From the NCBI RefSeq assembly GCF_001540865.1, contig NC_033639.1, forward strand, positions 9,846,432 to 9,910,431: DNA of 64,000 nt. The letters run 5' to 3'. Position 1 is the first letter of the stretch. Each line of letters begins with the position of its first letter. Positions 50,154-61,627 of this stretch are shown here, one piece after another. The position numbers and the translations under genes are program-made. This stretch comes from Ananas comosus (lineage: Eukaryota > Streptophyta > Magnoliopsida > Poales > Bromeliaceae). The notes beneath the pieces were generated by a model. It saw nothing but the letters and a program-made list of their open reading frames with translations. It had not been told where the DNA came from and did not search any database.

Positions 50154-51625
50154 TGGGCCATAATTTTTCTTGGACCAAAAGTTGGACCACTCTAGATTAA
50201 GTGAAGTGCGACATGTCACATCAAGTTATGTCAGATTAAAATGTGCACTCAATAAATTTGAAATTTTGCGTTACACGCACATGACTAGCTAGAGAAGCTC
50301 CATTGAGACTCCACACGCCACAAAAGAAAATTAGTATATATGATTCAGATGCATTTAATACTTAATATTGTTCTGAATCGCATATATAACATGTCTGAAA
50401 TTATTTATCATGCGATCAATTAATTAATTACAAGAGGAGCCAAAATTAGCACACATTTCATGCGTCGCTCATCGGATGTTACTTATTTTGTAGAACGTAG
50501 CGGTAGTCGACGCATCTGATGATACTTGTTTTTGTCCCTATTACAAGCATTACTAAGACGATCCTTAAATCTGAAATTGTGAATCTTTTCAACGGTCCTT
50601 ATTAATTAGCCAGTGATAATAATCAAAATGAAGAGTAGGATTTTACCTTTTCTACGTCTATGCATGATATTATGTCTCATGTTTATGAATTTTATGAGCC
50701 ATATGTATATATATGGCACAAAACAAAGCTAGGAATTAAAGGAGAGGCAATGTAATTAATTGGTTCCTTTGGCTATGAGACATTTTGGTTTAACCTATGT
50801 ATGAAAGTTCCAATCACATTGGGAACAAATTAACCTAGGCTACATTCAACTTCTTAATTTGTTTCTCCGTTGCATTGGAATGGAAATACGAATCTTATAA
50901 GAACTTTACACTTGTTGGGTTTCATTTTAGGAAAAATTATTATTCGCGCCAGGCCTATTCTTAACTATATTCCTTGTTCGATCACATGCATGGTAGAGAT
51001 CGGTTAATTAACGTACGAACAAAAATATAAGAAGGAAAATAGCATATGTACGCTAGCTTAAGTCGACGAGTCTGATAGAAAACGTATAGTTGAGGAATAA
51101 ATCTTAATCTAATTGAGCGTGAAAATCTTTTTTTGGAATAATATATAATTGATCTCTAAAATGGTACATTTGGTCCATCTCTATTGTATTGTTGGGGCAA
51201 GCACTTGCTTGAGAATGCAACATAATATCACAGGGTTAGCTAGGGTGAGAATTAATTAATTCCCCATAACTCTAATTAGTATGGTGACAAATTTGTTATC
51301 AAAACTTTGAGCACGTACCCTAGCTAATTAATGCATTACAAAGCAATAGTGAACCCTAGCCCTTTCACATTTATGTAGCATATTTCAATTCTACAGCTTT
51401 TGGGGAAAGCAAAAGCCAAAATTGGTGCTTTTTTAGTCAATCATTCTGACCATGCATGCACGTGCTTCTGACTAGCATGCAGAATAGAAGAACACTAATT
51501 AAAATCCAATTCGACGTGAATTAAAGAACGTTTATTGATAATTCAATGTTTTCAACCCTTTTTTTTGTTTTATATAATATACAACTTAGTTTCCAAATTA
51601 AGTGCATTTTATTGATTTTCTTTCT
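50154..51625. other. AT-rich intergenic DNA
   Basis: No gene or clear repeat was recognised. Confidence 0.5.
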
Positions 51626-51636
51626 AAAACGATATT

Positions 51637-52096
51637 TTTTTTTTGATTAAACAGGGATATACCATATTTGAAAGAGTAGCTAGTAGTTAATACACAGGTC
51701 CAAAACCCCAATCTGAACACTGATAACAGAGGAGTACTTGATAAAGAACTCCCCTGACAAAATACTCTTCCCTTAACCCAAAATAAAATAAATCCCAAAA
51801 CAGAAGAAATCGTTGCAAAGAGAAAGGAAGCTAGCTTGTTAGAGCAGACTCCCATAGCATGGCGGTCTCGCAGATTCTTTGGCCCAGTTTCCCGCAGTCC
51901 TCAAAGCGATCGTCAAAAATTCTTCTCTTCCGTTCTTTCCAAAGCTCCCAACATGTCGCAGCGAAGGCGAGGTCGAAATGCTTTTTGCTTGTCCCCGTCA
52001 ATATCCTTCGCGATCGACACCATCTGTCTGAAAACCCAAGAGGAGAATCGATTGTTTGTTGAATCACTGCCGGAGGACCACTCAGTATTCTACTCC
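51637..52096 (-). mobile_element. 5'-truncated LINE fragment
   Basis: The minus frame at 52067-51831 contains LAFAATCWELWKERKRRIF, typical of the LINE ORF2 C-terminus. Poly(A) is the T run at 51637-51642. AAAACGATATT is duplicated at 51626-51636 and 52097-52107. Its 3' end (TCCCTGTTTAATC then A's) differs from the tail shared with the SINEs, so it is another LINE subfamily. Confidence 0.85.
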
Positions 52097-52107
52097 AAAA
52101 CGATATT

Positions 52108-52918
52108 GTATATATATTCTTTCTAAATTAACACTTATTTGTGCAAAATGTATGTAATACTAAAAAATGTCAATAAAAAAATTTAGAGTTATCATGATGT
52201 AAAACTTAGATTTAGTTTTTTTGAATAGCACGTTTTAAAACTTTAACTCAAAACTTAATTATGAAGGGTTTCTTCTTTTTTTTTTTTCTTTTTTTTTTTT
52301 TTCTTTTTGAGTTTCCTAATTGGAACCGAATTAAACAAAACACTTGGGTTAAGCTCCATCGTCTATTTTTGACTTCGTACAAAAATCATCATCAACTTTT
52401 GAATGGTCAAAATTCCATGATCGTCCTACCAAACATATATATATGCAGAGTAAATGTGTACAATACCTAACTATAGTTAGGTATCTAATTAATTAAACGA
52501 CCAGTACATGCAGGTCGTTAATTAATAATTAATTAAGAAAATTACGCACGTACGTAGATAACAAGGACATAAGTAAAATTAAGCATGCACTTCGTTCAAA
52601 AGCATATGAGTTGACGAAGACTTAAAAGAGTGTTTACGTGGCATACGATCGAGTTCACGTCAAGTAGAGAAAAAGTGATTTTCCACTAAAAAATTCCACT
52701 AATAAGTGCTTGTACGAGTTCTAATTATTTCTTAATTGTCTCATTTGATATGACTCAAAGTCTCCTTAATTATATCCTTTTATCATTGTACGAAAAAATT
52801 TGCATCATTAATATATTCAACTATTATTAATATCACCATTGATTTTGGTGAAATACCAAACTCTTCTAGATGCGCATGGTGCAAATCAAAATAGTCTCAT
52901 TAATTAGTAGTTGCATTA
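52108..52918. other. AT-rich intergenic DNA
   Basis: No gene was seen. T-rich at 52265-52305. Confidence 0.5.
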
Positions 52919-52927
52919 TTTAATTAA

Positions 52928-53288
52928 GAAAAAACTTCAAATACCACCTCTGTGGTTTCCAACTTTCTCACTTTATTACCTCATGGTTTGAAATGCATGT
53001 ATCAATTTAGTGTCCTGTGATTTCATTTTTATTTTTTTATTATCGATTTCACTAATTTTTTTGTTAAATCAGTGACAAAGTTAAAACTAAAAGGTAATAA
53101 AATGAATATTTGATAAATTTAGATAGAGTATCTGAAGTTTTTTTGTATATAATTTAACAAAATATTAACGAAAAAACTAACGAAAAGATAAAAATAAAAC
53201 TTCAAGACATTACCTTGATACACTTTAAACCATACAGTACTAAAGTGAGAAAGTGCGAAACCACAAGGATGGTATTTGAAGTTTATCC
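52928..53288. mobile_element. Mutator-type fold-back MITE, copy 1
   Basis: Arms AAACTTCAAATACCACC and its inverse GGTATTTGAAGTTT extend far inward (CACTTTCTCACTTTA on both sides). TTTAATTAA is duplicated at 52919-52927 and 53289-53297 (9 bp). The second copy is at 61628-61985. Confidence 0.8.
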
Positions 53289-53297
53289 TTTAATTAA

Positions 53298-54088
53298 ATA
53301 ACATAAAAGGTGGCTAATTATTATACGCTCAAACTGTGCGGCATGAAATTGTTAGTCTACAAACTCTTCCACATACAGGCTATTCAACAAATTAAATTGT
53401 ACTTATGTGGATCGGACTCATAAGTCGCTTTTCGAATTTGTAATTTCTAGGATCTTTCACGACGAAAGGAGAAAATTTTGGTGGTGTAAAATAATTGTTT
53501 GTCTCTAAAAATTGTCGCGGCTACAAAGTCGTATTTTTGTCAGTAATGCTCAACAGATCAAGTTAAATGCTTGATAACGTAAATATTATAGGTCGATAGT
53601 GATTTGGTATTGAATAGTTTGAAATAATTTCTCCTTTTTTTCAATTACAATTAAGTGAGTTTTATTTGACAAATAAAAACCTATTATTTCGTGACAATAT
53701 GAAATTTCAATATATAAAAAGAAGAAAATCTAATTTGAAACATTTGATTTTTTATTATATAAAAAAAAATTTATTGAGGACACACCAATAAAACTTTTTT
53801 AATTATTTCTAATCAAAATTTTCCAAACAACACTGCTACATGTGCGATGGAAAAAGTTTTAGTAGTACAAATAATCTTTCGGATAAGAACCATATACATA
53901 CAATTAGGCCTACCAATTAACTATGCATAGTCAAAAGTTGTGCCTTTATTTAGACTTGAAAATTTAAGCAACAAGACTTAAATTTCTAGAACCTGATAAC
54001 TAGAAATTTATCAAAAATTGTGCCTTTTTTTTATTAAAAAAAAAGACTTAAATTTCTAGAACCTGATAACTAGGCCACAGTTTCATTT

Positions 54089-54126
<38 letters not shown>
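53298..54126. other. AT-rich intergenic DNA
   Basis: No gene was seen. A short direct repeat, GACTTAAATTTCTAGAACCT, occurs near 53969 and 54045. Confidence 0.5.
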
Positions 54127-54127
<1 letters not shown>

Positions 54128-54669
54128 CTAGTCTCCTATACTATATATCTATGGTACTAGAGCTCCGTACTATAGTCTCGTTTTCGATCTTAGGGTGTTC
54201 AAATCAACGATCCACACCGTTAAAACTGATCTAAGGTATTTAAAGTTTTTAGAGAAATAAAATTTTATATTTTTTCAACATAGTTTACTTTATGATCAAA
54301 CCATTTCAAAATTGTCAATTTTCAATGGCTACTATGGCGAGTTTAGAGTTTAACGGTGTAGAAGAATCTAAATTCTTCAAATTTTGATAGAAAATATTTT
54401 AAACTATCTAGATTAAGGTTAACATTCTTGATCTTAAATTTAAAAGTCCTATACTCAAATTTTAAAAATTAATAAACTTTTACTGTCAATTTTAACATAA
54501 TTTATTTACTAAGTAAATGATATCGAAAAAAATTAAAATTTTATTTCTAAGAACTTCATATATCTTAGATCATATTTAATGGTGTGGATCGTTAATTTGA
54601 ATATCCTAAAATCGAAAACAAGACTATAGCAATGGAGCTCCGGTACTATAGATAATATAGTAGCTTAAT

Positions 54670-54670
<1 letters not shown>
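54127..54670. mobile_element. Fold-back MITE, family Z copy 3
   Basis: Inverted arms: GGAGCTCCGGTACTATAG on the right mirrors GGTACTAGAGCTCCGTACTA on the left. The interior has the same plan as 15611-16145 (ATCGACGATCC-type and TTTTAGAGAAATAAAATTTT blocks) but is well diverged. Outer edges are again (TA)n(GA)n and (CT)n(TA)n. Confidence 0.65.
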
Positions 54671-54724
<54 letters not shown>

Positions 54725-55213
54725 TCAAAAGGTCACATTGTTATTCTTATAAGTGGTCAACTTTATCAAATAATAAGGACATGTAAAACAAATAAAAAAT
54801 CCAAAAGAATTTTTTTAAAAAAACTTAAAATATATTTGAAAACGACGTGCTCCTGATATGAGTTGTACAGATCGAATATGCTTAAGTTTGATAGGCCGTG
54901 TCGTGTGGGTTGTGGCCGGTAGGGATGTTAACGGGTTTAGGGTTGAGGTCGGATTCGGAGTGAATTTTTAAAAATTCAAGCCTGAATCCTACTCAAAATT
55001 TAAAATTTGAATTAGAATTCGAATTCAAAAAAATTTTAAAAATTCATATCCAAATCCGAACCGGATCAGAAATTCGAAACTGGAACCAGAGGCTGAATCT
55101 AAAAATCCGAACATGAAACAATTATTTTTATTTTTAATATTTCAAAATGTATTATATTAAATCTAAACTTTTAAATACAAATTGAAATATAACATCAAAT
55201 ATATATATAAAAA

Positions 55214-56114
55214 GTCTGGCTGGGATGCTATCGATAGCACGAATCATTTGTGCTATCAAGTTTTTTGCCGTTAGATTTACCTCTTTTATCATTTCATCCA
55301 TTCGATTATATTATTCAACTAATCACCCATTCAACCCTAGGGATCCCATATCATCCTAACTGCACATTTTTTAACCCAAGGGTAGAAAACTTTTTTTTTT
55401 TTTTTTGAGAAATAGGTAGCAAGCTACCTGCTTCATTCATTAAGTTAAATAAACTGAGCGTACATGTTGGAAGAAGCTATGGCTTCCGAGATACAGGCAA
55501 AAGGGGGGGGTGACAAGCAAAAGATGAGGGCGGAGGCAGGGGAAGAAAAGAAATAAAAAAAAGAAGAAGAGAAAGTAAGGAGCACTTTACAGCACAGCTG
55601 ACCAGCTACTCATGAGTAGTTTGACACACTCTAGCGAACGAGAAGCGTTGGGTACCGATCCACGAAAGATAGAGTGATTTCTATCCCTCCAGACCACCCA
55701 CCAGATCGCTGCCAGAAAGGTCAAGCAAACTGACCTCCTCGACTTGACAGGGTTGGCTGAAGCTCTGATCCAGAGATTTCGGACATTACTCGTGGTGTGC
55801 TCAGGTGTCTCCAGTTCATCGATGTAGAGTAGTAGGAATCTGAAGAAGACGCAGTTACAACAGAGATGGTCGCAGTTTTCCGTTTGAACCGCGCAGAAGA
55901 CACATTGTGGGTCTACAGACATGCCTCGGTTGAGCAGTCTGTCAGCGGTAGGTAGTCTTTTCCGGAGTAACAACCAAATGAAGACTCGTGGTGTGCTCAG
56001 GTGTCTCCAGTTCATCGATACAGAGTAGTAGGAATCTGAAGAAGACGCAGTTACAAAAGGGTAGAAAACTTAATAGCACCAAATCATTGGTGCTATTAAT
56101 AGTATTCCAGCCTA

Positions 56115-56115
<1 letters not shown>
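55214..56115. mobile_element. MITE family Y copy 1, interrupted by a LINE
   Basis: Left end GTCTGGCTGGGATGCTATCG then ATAGCAC; right end GGTGCTATTAATAGTATTCC then AGCC. Without the LINE (55392-56056) and one duplicate it would be about 220 bp, the same as copy 2. Confidence 0.8.
55392..56056 (-). mobile_element. 5'-truncated LINE with zinc-binding domain, nested in a MITE
   Basis: Poly(A) is the T run at 55392-55406, then (minus strand) tail AATGAATGAAGCAGGTAGCT and TGCTACCTATTTCTC. The frame at 56015-55587 holds an RT zinc-binding domain (RVFIWLLLRKRLPTADRLL, then CVFCAVQTENCDHLCCNC) and FLAAIWWVVWRDRNHSIF. AAGGGTAGAAAACT is duplicated at 55378-55391 and 56057-56070. At its 5' end a 72-75 bp block (55789-55860) is repeated directly at 55982-56056. 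Confidence 0.88.
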
Positions 56116-56174
<59 letters not shown>

Positions 56175-56178
<4 letters not shown>

Positions 56179-56395
56179 GGCTGGGGTACTATCGATAGCA
56201 CCAAGGATTTGGTGCTATCGAGTTTTCCACCGTTAGATTTAACCCTATGATTATTTTTACCCGTTAGATTATACTATTCAATCAGCCACTCACTCAACCC
56301 TTGGAGGCCCACATCGTCCTATCCACCTATTTCTCAATCCAAGGGCTAAAAAATCAATAACACCAATAGGTTGGTGCTATTGATAGTATTCTAGC
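56175..56395. mobile_element. MITE family Y copy 2
   Basis: Complete copy: GTCTGGCTGGGGTACTATCG left, TTGGTGCTATTGATAGTATT then CTAGC right. Interior CCGTTAGATTTAACCC and ACTCAACCCTTGG. It is flanked by TA runs, consistent with insertion at TA. Confidence 0.8.
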
Positions 56396-56405
56396 ATATA
56401 TATAT

Positions 56406-56440
<35 letters not shown>

Positions 56441-56441
<1 letters not shown>

Positions 56442-56670
56442 TAAAATTTGAGCTCCTTATACTTTTAAAAGTATCAAGTCATGGTGCTTGTAGATTTTTA
56501 ACCATTGAATTAAGAGATGTGCGGTGTAGGATGATGTGGCCCCCTAGGGTTGAGTGGATGGTTGGTTGAATAGTATTAATCTAATGGTTGAAAATAATCC
56601 GAGAAGTAAATCTAACAGTAAAAAACTACAAGCACAGTGCTTGGTGCTTTTACAAGCACCATAGCTGCGA
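56441..56670. mobile_element. MITE related to family Y, opposite orientation
   Basis: The interior inverted matches copies 1 and 2 (CACTCAACCCTAGGGGGCC; ATTAGATTAATACTATTCAA), but the ends differ: GGTGCTTGTAG and inverted GGTGCTTTTACAAGCACC. A second, diverged subfamily in the same TA tract. Confidence 0.7.
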
Positions 56671-56682
56671 TATATATATATA

Positions 56683-56725
<43 letters not shown>

Positions 56726-56983
56726 GTAAAATAAATTCAGGCTCGGGTCCGGTTTGAGTTCGGGTCGGGTATAATCAAAATCCTGAATCCAAATCCATCA
56801 AATTTTTGATATCCATATCTGAAACTATATTTATTTAGCATTTGATAAATTCACTATATTTAGAATCGGATTTGAATAAAATTTTGGGTATCCGTATCGA
56901 TTGACATCCCTAGTGGTAGGAACATGATTTGTTTTACGTTAGTCTTATATACAGAATCTTCGTGTGTTGTTGCTGTGAATGTT

Positions 56984-57024
56984 TGTTTTTTTTTTGTTTT
57001 TTTTTTTTTGAGAAAAAGGTAGCA
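56984..57024 (-). mobile_element. Minimal LINE/SINE-tail insertion (about 41 bp)
   Basis: On the minus strand the insert reads TGCTACCTTTTTCTC followed by A's (with C interruptions). TGCTGTGAATGTT is a perfect 13-bp duplication at 56971-56983 and 57025-57037. Only about 16 tail bases precede the poly(A). Confidence 0.75.
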
Positions 57025-57037
57025 TGCTGTGAATGTT

Positions 57038-57643
57038 GATATATGAATGTTCATATATATATTTAATTATCATTCGATGGACGGTCGAGATGAGAAGATT
57101 TATACGGGCTTCAGAGTGTATAAAATGATTTGGAGCAAAAGCATATTTATTTTAATAAAACTTCTATTTAAATCTTCCAATAATCCTAAACGAATCCTAA
57201 ACTATGCAAGCATCGATTCTGTATATGACCTACTAACTGTTATATGATTTGGAATCTGTTTGGCTTAGTTTTCATCGTGTTTTTGATAGTAACAGTTTTT
57301 ATCAAGTATTAGATAAATAAAAATTTATTTTTTTTTTTTTTATGAAACGTAGGAAACTTAGATTTTGAGCCTAAAAAGTAAATAGTACGTACTCTAATTT
57401 GATGCTTTCATTACTGTTATTTAATTTTTTTTACTAATAATACTAGTTGAATAATAATTATCCTTTCGCAAGGCCAAACTGATTTTCTGTAAGAGTTTCA
57501 GAATTTGTAATTTTTTAAAATATCTTAATTCTCAGAATATATGTGTTATTGTCCTAATTTTTTGATTGTTTAGAGAGGTTAAGTTTGATTTAAACAAAAT
57601 TACCAAATATCTTAAGAGATAGTAAAAGATTTTTTTTTTAAAT
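57038..57643. other. AT-rich intergenic DNA
   Basis: No gene was seen. Confidence 0.5.
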
Positions 57644-57660
57644 TACAACTTGTTAAATGT

Positions 57661-57809
57661 TTTTTTTTTAGAGAAAGGTAGCATGCGACCCGCTTCATTT
57701 GTTTTATTTAGAAATAAATTTAGCTGAAAATGTGAATCAACTAGGATTCAAACTTACATCTCGGGTATCAACTACCAAACCCTTTACCACTTGCTCTGGG
57801 GACAGTCGG
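57661..57809 (-). mobile_element. tRNA-derived SINE, copy D
   Basis: Minus-orientation copy with a short poly(A) (57661-57670 as T's), tail GCGGGTCGCATGCTACCTTTC and a B-box region changed to AAGTTTGAATCC. A perfect 17-bp duplication, TACAACTTGTTAAATGT, flanks it at 57644-57660 and 57810-57826. Confidence 0.9.
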
Positions 57810-58062
57810 TACAACTTGTTAAATGTTACTTGAACGCTATTAACATTGAGTAGTAATTAGGTCAACAAATTAAATTTAGGAACCCAATTGCAAATAATCT
57901 ATAGTTGAGTGGTACTTTTGCATTTTAGCCCAATTAATGCTCGGTGTGGTTGCATCGATCGTAGCGGCGGTGATGGAATCTACGAGTTTGAATCAGCTTC
58001 CCTTTGACCGCTTTGTAGCGGTATAATGATCCCCATCCCCTTCTTAGGCTATACCGTCACGA

Positions 58063-58504
58063 CACGTGGAGGGATGTGATTTGATTAAATGGGTGGCGAG
58101 GGGATAACATAAGAGCACGAGAGGTGTGTTGAGGAAAACTCGCACGATTTTAAAGTACACGTGGAACTACGTAATCCAATCAAGGTGATTATTAAATTGC
58201 TCCTGCAGAACATCAGATCCTAGGCCGTTCGCTGTGGGCTCGTCAATGCAGCTCCGAGTGAATCGGAACCGTCTATTTTCTCGTGATGGAGGATTAGTTA
58301 ACGGAACCTTTTTACGGTGTAGGTGGTGATTGTGGACCGAGCCTACGGAGCAACAAAACTACAAGGATGGACCCCACAGGAACCGACCAATGAGCAGGGG
58401 TTGGATGTGGGGCCCGCCCGCAAATGGGACGTAGCGGTGGAATTCCACGTCAGCGCGTCTCCGCACGGGCGAGTCCGTTCGATCAAAAACGTAAGACACG
58501 TGTC
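58063..58504. promoter_or_regulatory. Cluster of ACGT-core (ABRE/G-box) motifs without an adjacent gene
   Basis: CACGTG at 58063-58068, 58158-58163 and 58497-58502 (the last within the palindrome GACACGTGTC), and CCACGTCA at 58445-58452, plus TGGGGCCCGCCC near 58409. This is a GC-richer stretch in AT-rich surroundings. A 92-codon frame at 58323-58601 has no recognisable domain. It looks like promoter DNA, but no gene is visible next to it. Confidence 0.35.
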
Positions 58505-58609
58505 TGATCGTTTCCCGAAAATGTCCTCGTACTTTATTGAAATTACAACGGTGCCCTCGAGATTATTTTGTCACCGAAATTACGATAATATATGGTGTTG
58601 ATACTTTAG

Positions 58610-60505
58610 TGAAAATAACGGAAATAGATGCCTCAAAAATGCATCAGAAAATGTAGTTGATCACTTAAAAGAGTAATTTACATCTATGATAGTTCATTAG
58701 AGATCTAATAAATATGAAATTGAGATTTGATTCATCAACTGTATTTTGAATTGTAGTGTCTTTTATTTGTACGTCAATGATTATTGCTGGTAATGCATGC
58801 GATCGATCTTGATAAAGCTTAATTATCAAGTAGTCAACAAGCTTAAACCCCCATGCATCTATTTGGAGCTAGTAGCATGAAAAAGACATAAGAGTTACAA
58901 CTTTTCAGTTGTAGTTATACTATATCGTTTGTCCCCGACGAATTATTAGTTTCTTAGACCAAATATATCTCTTTTATTGAACATTACATGTGATGCATGT
59001 TTACATGCAAGACATTTGATGTTGTATTGAAGCGACATAATTGCCTATAATGGTAGTTTCTTCATTTAAAAAAAAAAAAGTGTAAAACAATGTGAAAGTC
59101 CACCTGCTAGTATTGTGACATGTGAAACCATATAAAGAAAAAGTGAGAAAACTCAATTAATTTCCTTGCAACAACATCTAATAAAAGAAGTTAATTAATG
59201 AGGAGTGTACACTTAGGCTAGTATGCATGTTCTTGCATATCTTACAATGGCAAATGCAAGGAAGATTAGATACATAGATAAACCTAACAAAGTGGACAAA
59301 TTTTCTCTATAGATAGGATTAAAGGTTAAAGAAAAGAAAAATAAAAGCTACTTACTTACTATTTGTGGAGAAACAATTTTCAACCTATCTTTGACCAGCT
59401 AACTAGCTAGGTCAATTATCCAAATTAATCAATTAATTAAGCTCCCAAATGGTGTGATAGCTAGGGTTGGTCAAAATTAAGAAAGGAAAAAAAAATGCTT
59501 AGTATGGTAATGCATGTGCACAACAACAAATCGCCAAAGAACTAGTCAAACAAAGGTGATCCCCTGGAATTTCTTAGATTTTTTTATACTATATGTGTTT
59601 TACGAGTCGAGTTGTAAGGATTCTACAAAGAACATAGCGTAAATCAAATTCTCTCTGTTTGTACATATATAAAAAAAGTAATTAGCTTTATCTATTATGT
59701 CATGTATATATATATATATATATACACACACTAATTAATAGGCATTTCCATCTCCTATATATGTGATTTTAATTTGATGTAAATTATGCTAAAAGGCTAG
59801 CTATGAGTGACAAAAATATGCAAGTTAATTAACTAAGAATAACATCTTAACATGACAATTAATTAATAACTCTACAAATGGAGCAACCAAAGCTTGTGGG
59901 GTGCTACAAATAGAAATGTGAACTGAGACAAAACATCATGGGGAACAGATGATATTAGAAGCCCCAGGGGATTCATAGACATGTTTAAATCATGTTCTTA
60001 GCGCATATCTTGTGTAGGCATGATGATATTCATTAATTGCATCAAGCTTGTGACCCAGAGCCAACCCTAATAGAATGTTTCACGTGGATCAGATGATGAC
60101 ACTATCGTGAGATGCGATCATACTATATATTTTCGTCTACCCAGAACAACAACATCACAATCGACCCTCATTAATGGTTTATAAGCCATTAAATTTGTTG
60201 CTTTACGCCTCTTTGGATGTCAAAATACGACATTTAAAAATAACTTATTTATATAACATTTCTTTTTGCTATCAAAAACTACGAGCTCGATTTCTTTGCT
60301 TCTTAAAAGATTTTGACATCAATAATTTGATAAGATAATATTTTTTACCTACAAGATAATTAATTTAGTTTATCCGGAACAAATCACTTGAAGGCCAAAT
60401 ATATATAATATCTATTCTATTTATGCATGCGCATTTTCGTCTCACCTATATATATATAAATAAATAAATAAATAAATAAAAACAATTAAACACCCATAGG
60501 ATAAG
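58610..60505. other. AT-rich intergenic DNA
   Basis: No gene was seen. TA run near 59706-59724; (AAAT)n at 60458-60479. Confidence 0.5.
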
Positions 60506-60510
60506 GAGTG

Positions 60511-60670
60511 GTTGACGACGTCAACCTTGACGTTGTTTAAACCTACATCAAGATTAACATCGTAAACCTGGAAAAACACGTCAACCTTGACGTCGTCGTC
60601 AACCCGAGTTGACGTGATTTGGTTTGTATCCTTAACTTTAATGTACATAAACGTTGACGCCACGTCAACG
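60511..60670. repeat. Cluster of TTGAC/GTCAA inverted motifs
   Basis: Nine TTGAC cores on either strand occur in 160 bp. ACGTCAACCTTGACGT, itself nearly palindromic, occurs exactly at 60518-60533 and 60578-60593. TTGAC is the W-box core, but the regular palindromic form suggests a repeat element. Confidence 0.7.
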
Positions 60671-60719
60671 TTTACACACGTTGGTTTGTCGGGGAATAAC
60701 GGTGTTTATAACATACCCG

Positions 60720-61619
60720 NATAAACTCATACTAATAAAATTTTTTAGGCAATACAAGCTTTGTGCAAAAAATTAAAATTTTTAATTTTATTTTATTTAA
60801 AATATAAAAATAAAATTTTTTTCTAAATTTTTGTAGAATGTGATTGTGTGTGTTAACTTAATAAGTTTTAATCAATTATAATTATTAAATTTAATAAAAA
60901 AAAATTGAGAGAATCGTTCATATTTTTAAAGTTTGATTTACATATTAAAATTAAATAAGTTGAAAATTTTAAATGTGTCCATTAATAAATTGAAGAATTA
61001 TTGAAAAATATAAAAATATTATATATATCTATTTGTTTATTTATAAATAGTAAATTTAAATGATTAATAAAATTATACAATTATTTTATGCATAGTGAAA
61101 GTAATCTCATCACTCTATCTGAAGAGGAGACAAAATTCACAAATACAATTATCAGCTTCATGTTACCAAGCGAAAAAAATGTAACTGCAGCAGTTGCAAC
61201 TGCATAAAATCAAATACTGTATAAAACCAAACAGACTAGGTGTAGTTACAACTATAGCATTTGCAACTGCATGTATTTTCAACTACACTATTTCTGCAAC
61301 TACATCCAACCAAACAGTCCCTAAACGGAGTTGTTACCTACTCTTCTATTAAATATTTAATTTTTGAGCTTCATGGTACCGTACAAGGCCGGATTACGGA
61401 GGAGATGGATTCTCTTTCACTCGCGATCTTGGATATTCCCTATTTATTCCTAATTTCTCTTCACCAAATTAATTAATTAATTAATTCGCTTTAAAATAGA
61501 ACTATTAGTCCTTTATTGCGTCAACAAACTAGATATTATTATCATATATTTTGTCCTTAAATTGTGCGAAAAAACTGAATGCATTTTTATGACTAGGCTC
61601 CCAAAAAACCTCAACATAA
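60720..61619. other. AT-rich intergenic DNA
   Basis: N at 60720. A right end of the GGGxCGTTTGGTT-type MITE lies at about 61306-61321. No gene was seen. Confidence 0.5.
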
Positions 61620-61627
61620 TATATCTA

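Larger units (their letters stand above)
54920..56912. mobile_element. hAT-type MITE containing nested insertions
   Basis: Ends TAGGGATGTTAACGGGT and, inverted, TAGGGATGTCAATCGATACG. Diverged 8-bp flanks are GTGGCCGG (54912-54919) and GTGGTAGG (56913-56920). The two outer parts match 6189-6683 (for example AAATATAACATCAAAT left and AAAATAAATTC right). The extra 1.5 kb in the central TA tract is three MITEs and one LINE. Confidence 0.8.

Noticed and set aside
58323..58601. 92-codon frame
   Set aside because: No recognisable domain or homologous motif; GC-rich DNA gives such frames by chance.
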